This document shows, one piece after another, positions 31,770 through 40,410 of a stretch of DNA of 45,392 nucleotides. The stretch lies in the NCBI GenBank assembly GCA_017625405.1, contig JAGALB010000018.1, positions 1 to 45,392 of the forward strand, written 5' to 3'. The translations under genes were made by a program, and so were the position numbers. Every line of letters begins with the position of its first letter. Position 1 is the stretch's first letter. The notes under the pieces were generated by a model, which saw only the letters and a list, made by a program, of their open reading frames with translations, was not told the DNA's origin and made no database searches. This DNA comes from Ruminiclostridium sp. Its GTDB lineage: Bacteria; Bacillota; Clostridia; Oscillospirales; Ruminococcaceae.

Positions 31770-33428
31770 TTACGTCCAGTCCTCTTTCCCGTCCCTGTGC
31801 TGTTTCAGTGCAGCATAACGCAGCAGCTGCTTACGTGAGGAAATTCCAAGCTTACTGTAAATATTCTTGTTGTGGTACTTGATTGTATTTTCGGTGATGT
31901 GCATGATTTCCGCAATCTGCTTTGCAGTCTTTCCCGAAAGATACAGCTCGTATACCCTGTACTCGGTGGGAGTAAGCATACTGAGATTTTCAACAAAGAA
32001 GTTATACTCTTCGGGGACAATATCCTCCTTATGTTTTTCGGCAAGGCGGTCAATTTCACTTTTTGCAAGCTCGTATTTTTCAGCCGCCTTTTCGTATTCT
32101 TCCTTTGCTTTACGTGCCTCTTCCTCGGCATATCGTTTTGCATTTTCAAGGTCATCCAGCTGCTGCTCATAGTAATTGTCCTTTTCTTCAAGAAAGGCGA
32201 AAAGGTCATCTATTTCACGGATACGAAGCTGCTCACCGTAATCTTCCTTTGATTTGACCTGCTCTATTTTCTTCAGAATAGGCGAAACGTACTTCTTGCT
32301 CATAAAAATACAGCATACGGTGGCGAGAATTGCAGCAATCAGAAAAATCAGCAGGATATTTATCTGTCCTTTACGCAAAAAGCTTTCATACTGCGTTTTC
32401 GGAAGCATAACAGCAATACTGAAGGTCTCTTTTCCGAGTGTTATTTTCTCTGTAAGTCCCACGCATTTTTCGTTGCCGAAATCAAACAGTTGTGAATCCT
32501 TTTTATTTGTGATATTTAACCCGTTTTCGATATTATTATAACGCCCTGAGCTGAATTGACCTGAATAAATGCCATTATTCTCGTCAAGCAGACCGCAGGT
32601 TACATCTCCCCAGAGTCCATCCTCAGTTTTGTATGACAGCTGAAACAAAAGGTCGTTTATTTCAAAGCCGCAGACACCGATGATATTGTCATTATAATCC
32701 CGAATGGGAACATAAACATATCTCGCTCTTTCCCATGTGTCGGGAATGATAGAGGCAGAGCTTAAAATATAGTGTGTTCCGTCCGAAAAGGTTTCGTTGC
32801 AGTGTTCAAAAAAATCGGTACTGCTTTCATTTTTCCAACCGCTGTGGAAATTGATTCCTCTGCTTTTTCCCGTTGAGAATGAGCCTCTGTAAATGGAGAA
32901 ATCATTATTTACGGTATTTTCGGAGTAAAGGTTAATGTATTTCAGATAGATTCCGCTGTAAAGTGGCGCATCGGAATTATCTTTTGCTGTGGTGTCAAGA
33001 ATATAGAATGCGCCGCTTGCAGGGGCAACCTGCATATTAAGGTAAACCGATTCGTAAAGCCTGTCTTGTAAAGCGTCAAGTACTTCTGATTTGTTTTCCA
33101 GTTCTTCAAAGCTGATATTGTTCTCAGTCAGATAGTTCTGGATTGAATCAGAAAGCTGCCCCGAAAAGGATATTGCACAAGCCGCAAGCTCGTCGCAATC
33201 ATTCTCAATGCTGTCCGAGCAGGCAGAAAGCTGTGCGTTAAGGGCGTTCATTATCTGCCTGTCGGTAGGATTAAGAATACCGAACAGATTCAGCAGAATT
33301 ATTATAACTGCAAGGAACAGGCATATCACAGAAAAAACATAAACAGCAAATCTTCTGCGCATTGACAGACCTTCGGATTTGAATTGCTTTATAAGACTCT
33401 TTACGTCAAGATATCTCAGTATATTCAT
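31770..33428 (-). CDS. Transmembrane LuxR-type receptor (one-component)
   Basis: This 552-aa protein has TM1 (about 27-51), a large extracytoplasmic region (about 52-365; dCache-like, with GAFYILDTTAKDN and RYVYVPIRDYNDNIIGVCGFEIND), TM2 (about 369-389), a Lys/Glu-rich coiled coil (about 415-475) and a C-terminal LuxR helix-turn-helix (LTPTEYRVYELYLSGKTAKQ; ITENTIKYHNKNIYSKLGI). It has no kinase or receiver domain, so it should bind DNA while still in the membrane. It starts 10 bp after the binding-protein gene, and GAGGGT serves as ribosome site. Probable role: sense a ligand or loaded binding protein outside the cell and regulate transcription directly. Confidence 0.85.
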   Translation of the reverse strand: MNILRYLDVKSLIKQFKSEGLSMRRRFAVYVFSVICLFLAVIIILLNLFGILNPTDRQIMNALNAQLSACSDSIENDCDELAACAISFSGQLSDSIQNYLTENNISFEELENKSEVLDALQDRLYESVYLNMQVAPASGAFYILDTTAKDNSDAPLYSGIYLKYINLYSENTVNNDFSIYRGSFSTGKSRGINFHSGWKNESSTDFFEHCNETFSDGTHYILSSASIIPDTWERARYVYVPIRDYNDNIIGVCGFEINDLLFQLSYKTEDGLWGDVTCGLLDENNGIYSGQFSSGRYNNIENGLNITNKKDSQLFDFGNEKCVGLTEKITLGKETFSIAVMLPKTQYESFLRKGQINILLIFLIAAILATVCCIFMSKKYVSPILKKIEQVKSKEDYGEQLRIREIDDLFAFLEEKDNYYEQQLDDLENAKRYAEEEARKAKEEYEKAAEKYELAKSEIDRLAEKHKEDIVPEEYNFFVENLSMLTPTEYRVYELYLSGKTAKQIAEIMHITENTIKYHNKNIYSKLGISSRKQLLRYAALKQHRDGKEDWT

Positions 33429-33438
33429 TGGCCTACCC

Positions 33439-34806
33439 TCACATATCCTTGTTTGAAAGCTTTTTCAGTTCTTCAAGGGAAGCAGCAGCAAGCTCATTCA
33501 GCACAGTATCCTTGTCCTCGCCATTTTCTGTGCGTTCAACATACTGGTTGCGTGCGGATTTCAGCACCAGTTTTACATTCTGCTCGAAATCGCTCTGAAT
33601 ATCAGAGGCGCTGTCATAAACAGGCAGAGAATAAAGATCGTAGCTGTCCATCATAACATTCATCATATCATAAAGATTTCGATAGCTTTCATTTTCAGCA
33701 ACGCTTGTGTCAGCAAAAAGCTCCGCAAAAGCCTCATCTGTAACAGGAAGATAGCCTGTGCTTGTAACAAAGCGCAGGTTATTTTCTTTTTCGGTAAGCC
33801 ATCTTGCAAAAATAAATGCGCCGTAATTTTTGCGTTCATCATCACTCTTTACAGCGAAAAGTCCTCCGCCTCTGTGGACAGCGGCAGGCTTTTCCGTTGT
33901 AAACACAGGATACGGCAAAGAAACCGAGGTGATATTTTCGGTTGTGTTGTCAGGGTAAAACACCATTTCAGGCTGATAAAGGATATCAGCCGTTGAGCCT
34001 ATGTTAGAGATGATTTCAACAGTCTTCCAGCGTGAAGCGGCGTAGCCGTCATCAAGACATATTCCGCCGTATATTGCGGACTCGCTTAAAGGAAGCCATA
34101 CCTGTTCAAAGGCTTCGTCATTGAGATTAAGCTTACCGTCCTTGATAAATTCACCGCCATAAGCCTTCATTCCGATATATGTATAATTATAAAAATCGTT
34201 TATCTGTGTAAAATTCTGACCGCCGGACCAGTCATAATAGATATTAGCCGTTTCAAATAAACCATTATAGGTTTTTAGCATATCATCTGATACGCCTGTT
34301 TCGGCACTGAATCTATCAAATAAAGTTTTATTCAAAAACAAAGCTTCGGAAGATTTTGCAATCGGAAGCATAAGCAGGTTATCGTCAAAATATCCTTCAG
34401 CTATGAATTCATCTCTGAATACAGATAGCTCTTCATCTGAAAAGTAATCATTCCAGCAGAGAAGCTTATCCTCCCCTACTATTTCCGCTACCCTTGGATA
34501 TGCAGTGAAAAGGTCAGGCAAATCCTCTGCACCCGGCTCATCGTTTGCCGAAGCAGAAAGAGCCTTGTCGATTGCCGAGGAGCTTGTTACCGATACAACA
34601 TTCACCGTAACACCGTTTTCTCTGCCGACAGTATCGTTGAATTCATCAATTGCGTCATTGAGGGGAGATTTTGTCTGACTGCCGTAAACATGCCACATTG
34701 TAAGTGTTACAGGATTATCGGCGTCAGGCTTTGTTTTATCTGAACAGCCTGAAAAGCAGACTGCTGTTATTGCAAAAGTTAAAATTACAGAAATAATCTT
34801 TTTCAT
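33439..34806 (-). CDS. Extracellular solute-binding lipoprotein (family 1), orphan
   Basis: This 455-aa protein has a lipobox (CFSGC) and the family-1 sugar-binding opening VTLTMWHVYGSQTKSPLNDAIDEFN, then typical internal segments (FTAYPRVAEIVGE, FLNKTLFDRF, GGGLFAVKS, AFIFARWLTEKEN). Such proteins bind sugars or other solutes for ABC importers. No permease or ATPase gene is near; the only partner is the membrane LuxR receptor that follows by 10 bp. It is thus probably a ligand-capture part of a sensing system, or shared with a remote transporter. Confidence 0.88.
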   Translation of the reverse strand: MKKIISVILTFAITAVCFSGCSDKTKPDADNPVTLTMWHVYGSQTKSPLNDAIDEFNDTVGRENGVTVNVVSVTSSSAIDKALSASANDEPGAEDLPDLFTAYPRVAEIVGEDKLLCWNDYFSDEELSVFRDEFIAEGYFDDNLLMLPIAKSSEALFLNKTLFDRFSAETGVSDDMLKTYNGLFETANIYYDWSGGQNFTQINDFYNYTYIGMKAYGGEFIKDGKLNLNDEAFEQVWLPLSESAIYGGICLDDGYAASRWKTVEIISNIGSTADILYQPEMVFYPDNTTENITSVSLPYPVFTTEKPAAVHRGGGLFAVKSDDERKNYGAFIFARWLTEKENNLRFVTSTGYLPVTDEAFAELFADTSVAENESYRNLYDMMNVMMDSYDLYSLPVYDSASDIQSDFEQNVKLVLKSARNQYVERTENGEDKDTVLNELAAASLEELKKLSNKDM

Positions 34807-34833
34807 TATATATGCCCTTTCTTTACGGGCGTC

Positions 34834-34883
34834 CTACCCAATTTGCTACCCGTTTTATGCGTATTTTTTCAGCTTTCCTACCC
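34834..34883 (-). repeat. CTACCC repeats upstream of the binding-protein gene
   Basis: CTACCC (GGGTAG on the minus strand) at 34834, 34846 and 34878; the first two are 12 bp apart, and the third is 32 bp further. Another CCTACCC lies at 33433 in the junction of the operon. They are candidate binding sites for the LuxR-type receptor. Confidence 0.4.
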
Positions 34884-34987
34884 TTTTTCGATAATTCGGG
34901 TGGTGCTGAAATATCTGTTTTTTGTTATGATAATATCTGCAAGGGTAAAAGAGAGTATATATCCTGCCTCGTTTATGGGTACTTCAT

Positions 34988-35019
34988 GTTCCTGTGGGTG
35001 CGCCAACATGCACAGGAAC
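34988..35019. repeat. Hairpin upstream of the 35.1-kb operon
   Basis: GTTCCTGTG (34988) and CACAGGAAC (35011) can form a 9-bp stem with a 14-nt loop, 76 bp before the ATG at 35096. No T-tract directly follows. The rest of the 34.81-35.09 kb gap shows no gene. Confidence 0.5.
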
Positions 35020-35095
35020 CGCCCATCATTTTATTTTAGCATATTGCCTTCTTTAAGTCAAGCATTGCTGAAGAATCAACAAAGGAGAGGAAATT

Positions 35096-35554
35096 ATGAG
35101 CTACACAGGAAAATGGAAGCTCCATTCTGTCATGATATTCGATGACGACAATATGCCGCTTTTCCTCACTCCGGAGGAATATCTGAGTTCGCCTATGCCT
35201 TACATAGACGAAAGTGACGAGGAAGCTGTTGCAGACGAAATCAGAGAACGCGGAAGAATTATCGGCATGTCGATCAAAATCTGCGAGGACGGTAAATTAT
35301 ACATGCTGTCTCCTTTACCCGAGAACATTCCGCAGGAAGAAGTTGACGCTGCTGTTGCGGCAGGCATAATAAAGGTCGTGGACGGAGCTATCGCTGACGA
35401 GCCGAAAGCGTGGGAGTTCCGTGACGGTGAATTATGGTTTGATACCGGCATCGAAGGTGAGATTTACGAAGAAAAAGCCGACAGTTGGGTTAAGCCTATT
35501 GACGAAAACGGCTTCTTTAATTTTATGAATTTCAGATTTATCAAGGAGGACTAA
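35096..35554 (+). CDS. Hypothetical protein (152 aa), first of a four-gene operon
   Basis: This acidic cytoplasmic protein follows AGGAGAGG at good distance. It begins GKWKLHSVMIFDDDNMPLFL and has beta-strand-rich repeats (DGKLYMLSPLPENI, DGELWFDTG, WVKPIDENGFF), which recall the lipocalin/calycin-like folds used in the DUF5640 family (a GxW opening and strand spacing), but the match is weak. No signal peptide. The next gene starts 3 bp later, so it is translationally coupled. Confidence 0.7.
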   Translation: MSYTGKWKLHSVMIFDDDNMPLFLTPEEYLSSPMPYIDESDEEAVADEIRERGRIIGMSIKICEDGKLYMLSPLPENIPQEEVDAAVAAGIIKVVDGAIADEPKAWEFRDGELWFDTGIEGEIYEEKADSWVKPIDENGFFNFMNFRFIKED

Positions 35555-35557
35555 CAA

Positions 35558-36157
35558 ATGGGATTATTTGATTCGCTTATGAAATCAGCAGGAAATGCTA
35601 TCAAGAATGAAACTGTAAAGGCAGTAAACAATGCCGCTTCATCAGTCGGAAAGGGCAGCAACCGCACAGAAAGCTTTACCTTTGCTTCACTTCCGAACAG
35701 TCTTGCTGAGTTACAGGCAATGCCTGAAGCTTCTCTTGACTCCGCATTCAAGACAACCGCACTTACCATTGCGGTGCTCTGCGCTTATGAAAAGAACCCC
35801 GACGGCTGTATTGAAATGCTGAATTTCCTTAAGGGGCCTGCTGATGTGAGTACATACGAAAAGGGATTTATCAAGGAACGTCTGAACGGTAAATTCTATA
35901 AGACCTTTTCTTTCTTCGAAGGTGCAACTCCTGAAAACGGCTACAAACCCAACACGCCTTATGTTATAAACGTAAGTGAAAACCCTTATTCCTTCGACGA
36001 AGAAAACTGGGCAACACTTTATGTTACAAGCGGCGGTGCGGATAATCCCCGCCCTGTAAAGCTGAGAAAGAAGCCGTCTACAGGTCAGTGGTTCCTGAAC
36101 GACATTCAGTGTCTTGCGGATATCCGTGTTCCTGTTGAGGAAGACCCTTGGGCATAA
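35558..36157 (+). CDS. DUF6935-like protein (199 aa)
   Basis: It begins MGLFDSLMKSAGNAIKNETVKAVNNAASSVGKG, an amphipathic start that could touch membrane, then a central helical region FASLPNSLAELQAMPEASLD and a C-terminal beta region with RKKPSTGQWFLNDIQCLADIR. I associate this order with DUF6935, often next to zinc-ribbon and vWA-type proteins in Clostridia; function is unknown. Ribosome site AAGGAGG. Gap to the next gene 12 bp. Confidence 0.6.
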   Translation: MGLFDSLMKSAGNAIKNETVKAVNNAASSVGKGSNRTESFTFASLPNSLAELQAMPEASLDSAFKTTALTIAVLCAYEKNPDGCIEMLNFLKGPADVSTYEKGFIKERLNGKFYKTFSFFEGATPENGYKPNTPYVINVSENPYSFDEENWATLYVTSGGADNPRPVKLRKKPSTGQWFLNDIQCLADIRVPVEEDPWA

Positions 36158-36169
36158 AGGAGGATTATT

Positions 36170-37006
36170 ATGGGTTTATTCAGTAAGGAAGCCTGCGCTT
36201 TCTGCGGCACAGAGGTTGGTATGCTAAAGCGCTCAAAGCTTCAGACCAAGGAATATATATGCAATGATTGTAAGAAAAAGACAAATCCCTTTGCAAGAAT
36301 GGATTATACCTCAAAAGACAACGCACAGCGTATGATGGATACGCTTGCACAGGAGGCGGCTGACTTTGAAAAAAGCTTTGACAGTGCCGAAAACCGTTTT
36401 CAGAGTGCCGAGAGAAGCTTCAAGACATGGGATTTAGGCAGTCATAGAGTACAGTACCGCTGCAACACAAGGCTTGGTGCTTTTCAGATTATTTCCGAAA
36501 ATCACAGCAACTATGAGCACGTTCCCGTGTTTTACTTTGACTCAATGATACCGTATCAGTTTGATGACGGCAACAAAAATCTCGCAGGTTTAAGAAACAG
36601 AGAGATTATGGATCTCAATGCGGAATATGTAGCTGTGAAAGAGGATAAGGATATGGACGGAAATCTCACCGCCTGCACAGTAATTATTCCGTATAACGAT
36701 ACATGCATCCGTGAAATAAGATTAAATGGAAATGTAAGAGATGAAAGCGATAAGAACGTTTTTTACGATTTGGCGGAGAGAATTAACCGTGACAGAAAGA
36801 CATGGATAAATAACGGCATCTATGACGAAGAAAGAAAAAACAGAATGCAGATGCGTAATCTTGGCGACATGGCAGCAGAAGTGCTCAAAGCCGCTGCAAC
36901 AGGCGGAAATGTTGAGGAGGCTGTGAAGCAAGGTATTGAAACTGCAAATGACATCGAAGAAGGCAAAGTGAAACAGGGCTTCTTCGGCAAATTATTCAGA
37001 AAATAA
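36170..37006 (+). CDS. DUF4428 zinc-ribbon protein (278 aa)
   Basis: An N-terminal zinc ribbon (CAFCG at 9-13, CNDC at 31-34) matches the DUF4428 pattern, preceded by the same MGLF start as its neighbour. Residues 75-210 form a beta-rich domain (GAFQIISENHSNYEHVPVFYF, CTVIIPYNDTCIREIRL), and the C-terminal 50 residues are helical (EVLKAAATGGNVEEAVKQGIE). Cytoplasmic, function unknown. The shared start with the DUF6935-like protein suggests that both pack on the same surface or membrane. Confidence 0.75.
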   Translation: MGLFSKEACAFCGTEVGMLKRSKLQTKEYICNDCKKKTNPFARMDYTSKDNAQRMMDTLAQEAADFEKSFDSAENRFQSAERSFKTWDLGSHRVQYRCNTRLGAFQIISENHSNYEHVPVFYFDSMIPYQFDDGNKNLAGLRNREIMDLNAEYVAVKEDKDMDGNLTACTVIIPYNDTCIREIRLNGNVRDESDKNVFYDLAERINRDRKTWINNGIYDEERKNRMQMRNLGDMAAEVLKAAATGGNVEEAVKQGIETANDIEEGKVKQGFFGKLFRK

Positions 37007-37017
37007 GGAGTGAAATT

Positions 37018-38451
37018 GTGAAAATGAAAAAAATTTTGGCGGTTGCTCTTGCCGCTATGGTAACAGCTTCAATGTCTGCCTGCGGAAGTGATAACTCACC
37101 TGAAAATACAGGCAGCACCGCAGAAACAACCACAACTACAACTGCAACTACAACGACGGCGGCAGAAACTACAACAACCGCTGACGTTACAACAACGAAA
37201 GCAAAAGAAGCAGATGCACCTGATAACAACAGCAATACCACCGCAGAAAGCGTCAAGGTATACTACGGCTGGGGACAGGACGAAGATGAATACACAGCGG
37301 TAATTTACTGCCCTGAGGGTGCGGAATTCAGCGAATATACTTTAGCCACCTACGCTGAAGAAGGTCTTTTGATGTCGGCAGATGTGGAAGATGAAGCAAA
37401 TGAATATTCAGTCACAAGCAACAGCTACTGGCATCCCGACGCATACACAAACGATGATATGCTTCTTTCAATTCTCCAGCAGCTTTATTTCAACGGTGAG
37501 ATTGATGCTGCAACAGCGGAAGAATACAGCAACTGCTCCCAGAAAGTCACACCCCTTGGCTTCAAGTGGAACGGTTACGATGTGATTATGCTCGAAACCA
37601 GCTATACTTTCCTTGATTACGGCGAACAGACCGACATTTTCATCGGTGTTGAATATGATCTGAAATACTGGGAAGTCGATGATGAAACCTACGCAGCGAA
37701 AGATCTTACAACAAAGGGGCTTTTCGGTTTTGATGCATTCTACTACGGCTGGGATGAAATAACACAGGAGCACTGGGCTTGGATTGCAGGCGAGCTTTTC
37801 GGCGTGGATACCGGAATTGAGAATCCTTTTGCAAAGGACAGCAATGAAGAACAAATACCTGCCGATATTGATCCCTCTGCACTTATCGGTAAGTGGTGCG
37901 ATAAGTCCAGCGACTGGGAAGATACATATTTCTTCGACTACAATGATAACGGCAGCTACACAAGCGGTTTTGAAAACACCTTTACCTGGTCTGTCGAAGG
38001 TAATGTGCTCACCGTCTTTTATGCAGAAGACGATATTGAAAGCTTTGCTGCAACAGTAAACGAAAACGAACTTGTTCTCATAGATAAATTCGGTTATGAG
38101 CAGAGATTTGAAAAGGTTGTTGAAGAGGATGAAACAGAACCCGAAACCGAAAACAGCACCGAAGAGGAAGTAAATCCCAATATTGACGCTATTATCGGCA
38201 CCTGGAAGGAAAACACGACAGGTTATGATGAAACCTTTACCTTCAACACTGACGGCACTGGTCATTACAGCTGTTTAAACGACGAGGGCGGAACATACGA
38301 ATGCACCTTTACCTATGAATTCTTCAGAAGCGACTATGTTGATATTTACTACGACGACGGCGATATTGGCGGTTTTCTGATTGCAATTGACGGCGATGAG
38401 CTGACAGTAAGGAATGACTTTGTATGGGATTTGACATATACACGACAGTAA
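37018..38451 (+). CDS. Lipoprotein with two DUF5640-like domains
   Basis: A GTG start fits AAGGAG 7 bp before; ATG 37024 is an alternative. This 477-aa protein has a lipobox (SMSACG), a Thr-rich linker, a domain (about 80-280) of unknown kind, and two C-terminal calycin-like repeats (about 285-360, LIGKWCDKSSDWEDTYFFD; about 393-477, IIGTWKENTTGYDETFTF), each with GxW and ending in a charged strand (DGDELTVRND). The second copy has a relic twin at 19497. It is anchored outside the cell; its three operon partners lack a signal peptide. Confidence 0.8.
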   Translation: MKMKKILAVALAAMVTASMSACGSDNSPENTGSTAETTTTTTATTTTAAETTTTADVTTTKAKEADAPDNNSNTTAESVKVYYGWGQDEDEYTAVIYCPEGAEFSEYTLATYAEEGLLMSADVEDEANEYSVTSNSYWHPDAYTNDDMLLSILQQLYFNGEIDAATAEEYSNCSQKVTPLGFKWNGYDVIMLETSYTFLDYGEQTDIFIGVEYDLKYWEVDDETYAAKDLTTKGLFGFDAFYYGWDEITQEHWAWIAGELFGVDTGIENPFAKDSNEEQIPADIDPSALIGKWCDKSSDWEDTYFFDYNDNGSYTSGFENTFTWSVEGNVLTVFYAEDDIESFAATVNENELVLIDKFGYEQRFEKVVEEDETEPETENSTEEEVNPNIDAIIGTWKENTTGYDETFTFNTDGTGHYSCLNDEGGTYECTFTYEFFRSDYVDIYYDDGDIGGFLIAIDGDELTVRNDFVWDLTYTRQ

Positions 38452-38475
38452 GGCTACAATCTTAACAGAAAACAT

Positions 38476-38510
38476 AAAAGGCGTATGGAAAAAAGCATAC
38501 GCCTTTTTGT
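38476..38510 (+). terminator. Terminator of the 35.1-38.5 kb operon
   Basis: AAAAGGCGTATG and CATACGCCTTTTT around GAAAAAAG, 24 bp past the lipoprotein stop. Confidence 0.9.
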
Positions 38511-38540
38511 TTTTATCTACCCAACCCCTCACAAAACTGC

Positions 38541-38612
38541 TTTTCTGCCACAGGCAGCGGTCGGACAATCCGCCACCGACTTCGCAGCACAGTCGTATAA
38601 AACAAAAGTCCC
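38541..38612 (-). repeat. Dispersed repeat, copy B
   Basis: About 90 percent the same as 27225-27300 over some 72 bp, in the same orientation, and again abutting a minus-strand terminator hairpin that ends in TTTTGTTTTATA. Confidence 0.8.
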
Positions 38613-38633
38613 CGAACAAAAGTTCGAGGACTT
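38598..38633 (-). terminator. Terminator after the tRNA-like remnant
   Basis: On the minus strand AAGTCCTCGAAC, loop TTTT, GTTCGGGGACTT (one wobble), then TTGTTTTA. It lies immediately past the CCA end of the tRNA-like element. Confidence 0.85.
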
Positions 38634-38634
38634 A

Positions 38635-38706
38635 TGGCTCCTGTTACTGGACTTGAACCAGTGGCATCATGATTAACAGTCATGCGCTCTGGAAGATAGT
38701 ACGGGA
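38635..38706 (-). pseudogene. tRNA-Asn(GTT)-like remnant
   Basis: A 72-nt minus-strand segment has a good anticodon arm (ATGAC-TGTTAAT-CATGATG region with GTT), a perfect T-arm (ACTGG-TTCAAGT-CCAGT) and an acceptor 3' strand AACAGGA, discriminator G and encoded CCA. The D-arm is about 4 nt short and two of the seven acceptor pairs do not match, so it is judged non-functional. It lies 54 bp past the serine recombinase stop: a possible integration scar. Confidence 0.6.
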
Positions 38707-38759
38707 GGCACATAAAACAATATATCGGTAGGCGCAGCGTTAACTGCGCCCAAGATTCC

Positions 38760-40346
38760 TTATTCAGTAATATAAGTTTTATAAATTTCGTTTAAGGTTA
38801 CTATTATTTCATAACCCTTTTTAATTTCAATTCGGTCAAAAATCTCCGCAATAATCATCTTCTTCCGCTCGATACTCGCAAGAGAATATTCTTCCGCCCA
38901 AGTGGTGAGCTTGGCATATCCGTTTTTAGCAGATTCTTTTTCAACACTGAGATTTTCAAGTCGTTTTGTGCAGCCTTTAAGTTCTTCCTCGTTACTCATT
39001 CTTTTGGTTTTTACCGCCTCAAGACTTGCATTAAGCTGGTCTGTTGTGAACTTGCTCTCGCCGATTAAGGCATTGCCAATTTCAAGAATAAGGCTTTTTT
39101 CTTTTTCATAACTCTTGCTTATTTCCGCCTTTAATCTCTTTTCGGTCTGCTTTAATTCAGAGATTCTTGCTTCATAAGTCTTAGCAATCGCAACAGATTC
39201 AGGGGTATCAGCAATATTGCTCAGAATATTAATAACCATATTTTCAATAGCAGTATCAACTATCCCAATCTTATACCCTGCCTGCCCGTCGCAATCACAA
39301 CGACGATTTGCTCTGTTGCCGCAGACGTAATTCTTGTTGACATATCTCTGCTTAACACCTTCTTTGGTTTCATAAAAGCAACTTGAAGAAGATGCTGTAA
39401 TCCTACCACCGCAATGACCGCAGAACACATTGCCTGAAAGCAAGGTCGGACCTTTTGTGTTAAGGCTTATTGTTCTCTTTTCCGCATTCTTGGCACTGCG
39501 CTGTTCAAGAATATCCTGAACTTTATAAAACGTTTCGTCGTCAATTATTCTGAGATGTTCTTGATAAGGTCCTTTAATATCCTTGGTGTCAAGATGACCT
39601 ATGTAGATGCGATTTTTCAAAATTCGCATAATATTCGTGCGTTGGAACTTAGCACCGTTATGCGTCTTAATACCTTTATTATTAAGATACTCTGCAAGCT
39701 GGTGTGTACCCTTCCCTTCTTCGGCTGTCATACGAAAAAGCTCACGAACATACTCGGCTTCCTCTTCCTTTATACACAGAACATTTATCAATCTGCCTTT
39801 GCGGTTGGTCTCGCCTGTTGAAATAAGTTGATAACCGAACATAGGTGGTCCACCACGATAGCCGCCGTTCTGCACAAGGATTTCTAATGCTGCTTTCACA
39901 CGAACAGATATATTACGACTTTCCTGCTTTGCACTAAGTCCTCTGAATGTAAGCATAAACTCGTCCTCAAAACTATCGGCTGTAATCTCACCTTCGACAA
40001 CGGTAAAAACTCGTATCCCTTTTTCAAGAAGACTGGTTATGAAGTTGGTGGTTTCGTTTCCTTTTCTGCCAATGCGGTCTAGCTTGAAAGCGACTAAAAC
40101 ATCAAACTCGTTATTGCTTGTACGATTTGCAATATCAATTATTGACTCTCTTTCATACATACCGTTCTTGTAAGCCGACTTAGTTTCGGTTATTGTGTCA
40201 ACGATTTCCCAACCGTTCTGTTCGCATAGAGCGACACATTTTTCCTGCTGAACAGGCAGTAAGCAATCATCATTGCCGTTAGCCTGTTTTGCTGTAGAAA
40301 CCCTGAGCAGCAGGAGAGCTCTGGGTTTTGTGTTTTCATTAAACAC
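38760..40346 (-). CDS. Large serine recombinase
   Basis: This 528-aa protein uses GTG 40346 after AAAGGAGG. An N-terminal resolvase domain has LLLLRVST with catalytic Ser17, FDVLVAFKLDRIGR and the family arginines; then a recombinase domain (about 170-270: GGPPMFGYQL, RILKNRIYIGHL), a zinc ribbon (CGHCGG near 315 with later CGN and CDCD), a coiled coil (about 390-475) and a C-terminal tail (MIIAEIFDRIEIKKGYEI). Members integrate and excise phages and mobilizable elements using att sites without host factors. It marks the start of an accessory island that extends right; its attachment partner sites are not defined here. Confidence 0.92.
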   Translation of the reverse strand: MFNENTKPRALLLLRVSTAKQANGNDDCLLPVQQEKCVALCEQNGWEIVDTITETKSAYKNGMYERESIIDIANRTSNNEFDVLVAFKLDRIGRKGNETTNFITSLLEKGIRVFTVVEGEITADSFEDEFMLTFRGLSAKQESRNISVRVKAALEILVQNGGYRGGPPMFGYQLISTGETNRKGRLINVLCIKEEEAEYVRELFRMTAEEGKGTHQLAEYLNNKGIKTHNGAKFQRTNIMRILKNRIYIGHLDTKDIKGPYQEHLRIIDDETFYKVQDILEQRSAKNAEKRTISLNTKGPTLLSGNVFCGHCGGRITASSSSCFYETKEGVKQRYVNKNYVCGNRANRRCDCDGQAGYKIGIVDTAIENMVINILSNIADTPESVAIAKTYEARISELKQTEKRLKAEISKSYEKEKSLILEIGNALIGESKFTTDQLNASLEAVKTKRMSNEEELKGCTKRLENLSVEKESAKNGYAKLTTWAEEYSLASIERKKMIIAEIFDRIEIKKGYEIIVTLNEIYKTYITE

Positions 40347-40386
40347 GATAGATTCCTCCTTTGTCGGAATCCCTCGGTTCGTCCAA

Positions 40387-40404
40387 GTAGCAGGAGCCTG
40401 CTAC
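40387..40404. repeat. 8-bp inverted repeat around a 2-bp core, 5' of recombinase
   Basis: GTAGCAGG-AG-CCTGCTAC. Two-bp cores flanked by dyads are seen in serine-integrase att sites, but it may just as well be a leader hairpin, as it lies between the short gene at 40411 and the recombinase start. Confidence 0.4.
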
Positions 40405-40410
40405 GCATAG

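Noticed and set aside
37468-38265. Minus-strand open frame of 265 codons over the DUF5640-like lipoprotein gene
   Set aside because: It is antisense to a well-supported gene, has no ribosome site, and its Cys/Phe/Ile-rich product looks like a mirror of the coding strand.
38635-38706. Functional tRNA-Asn
   Set aside because: T-arm, anticodon arm and CCA are good but the D-arm is about 4 nt short and two acceptor pairs fail, so it was listed as a remnant.
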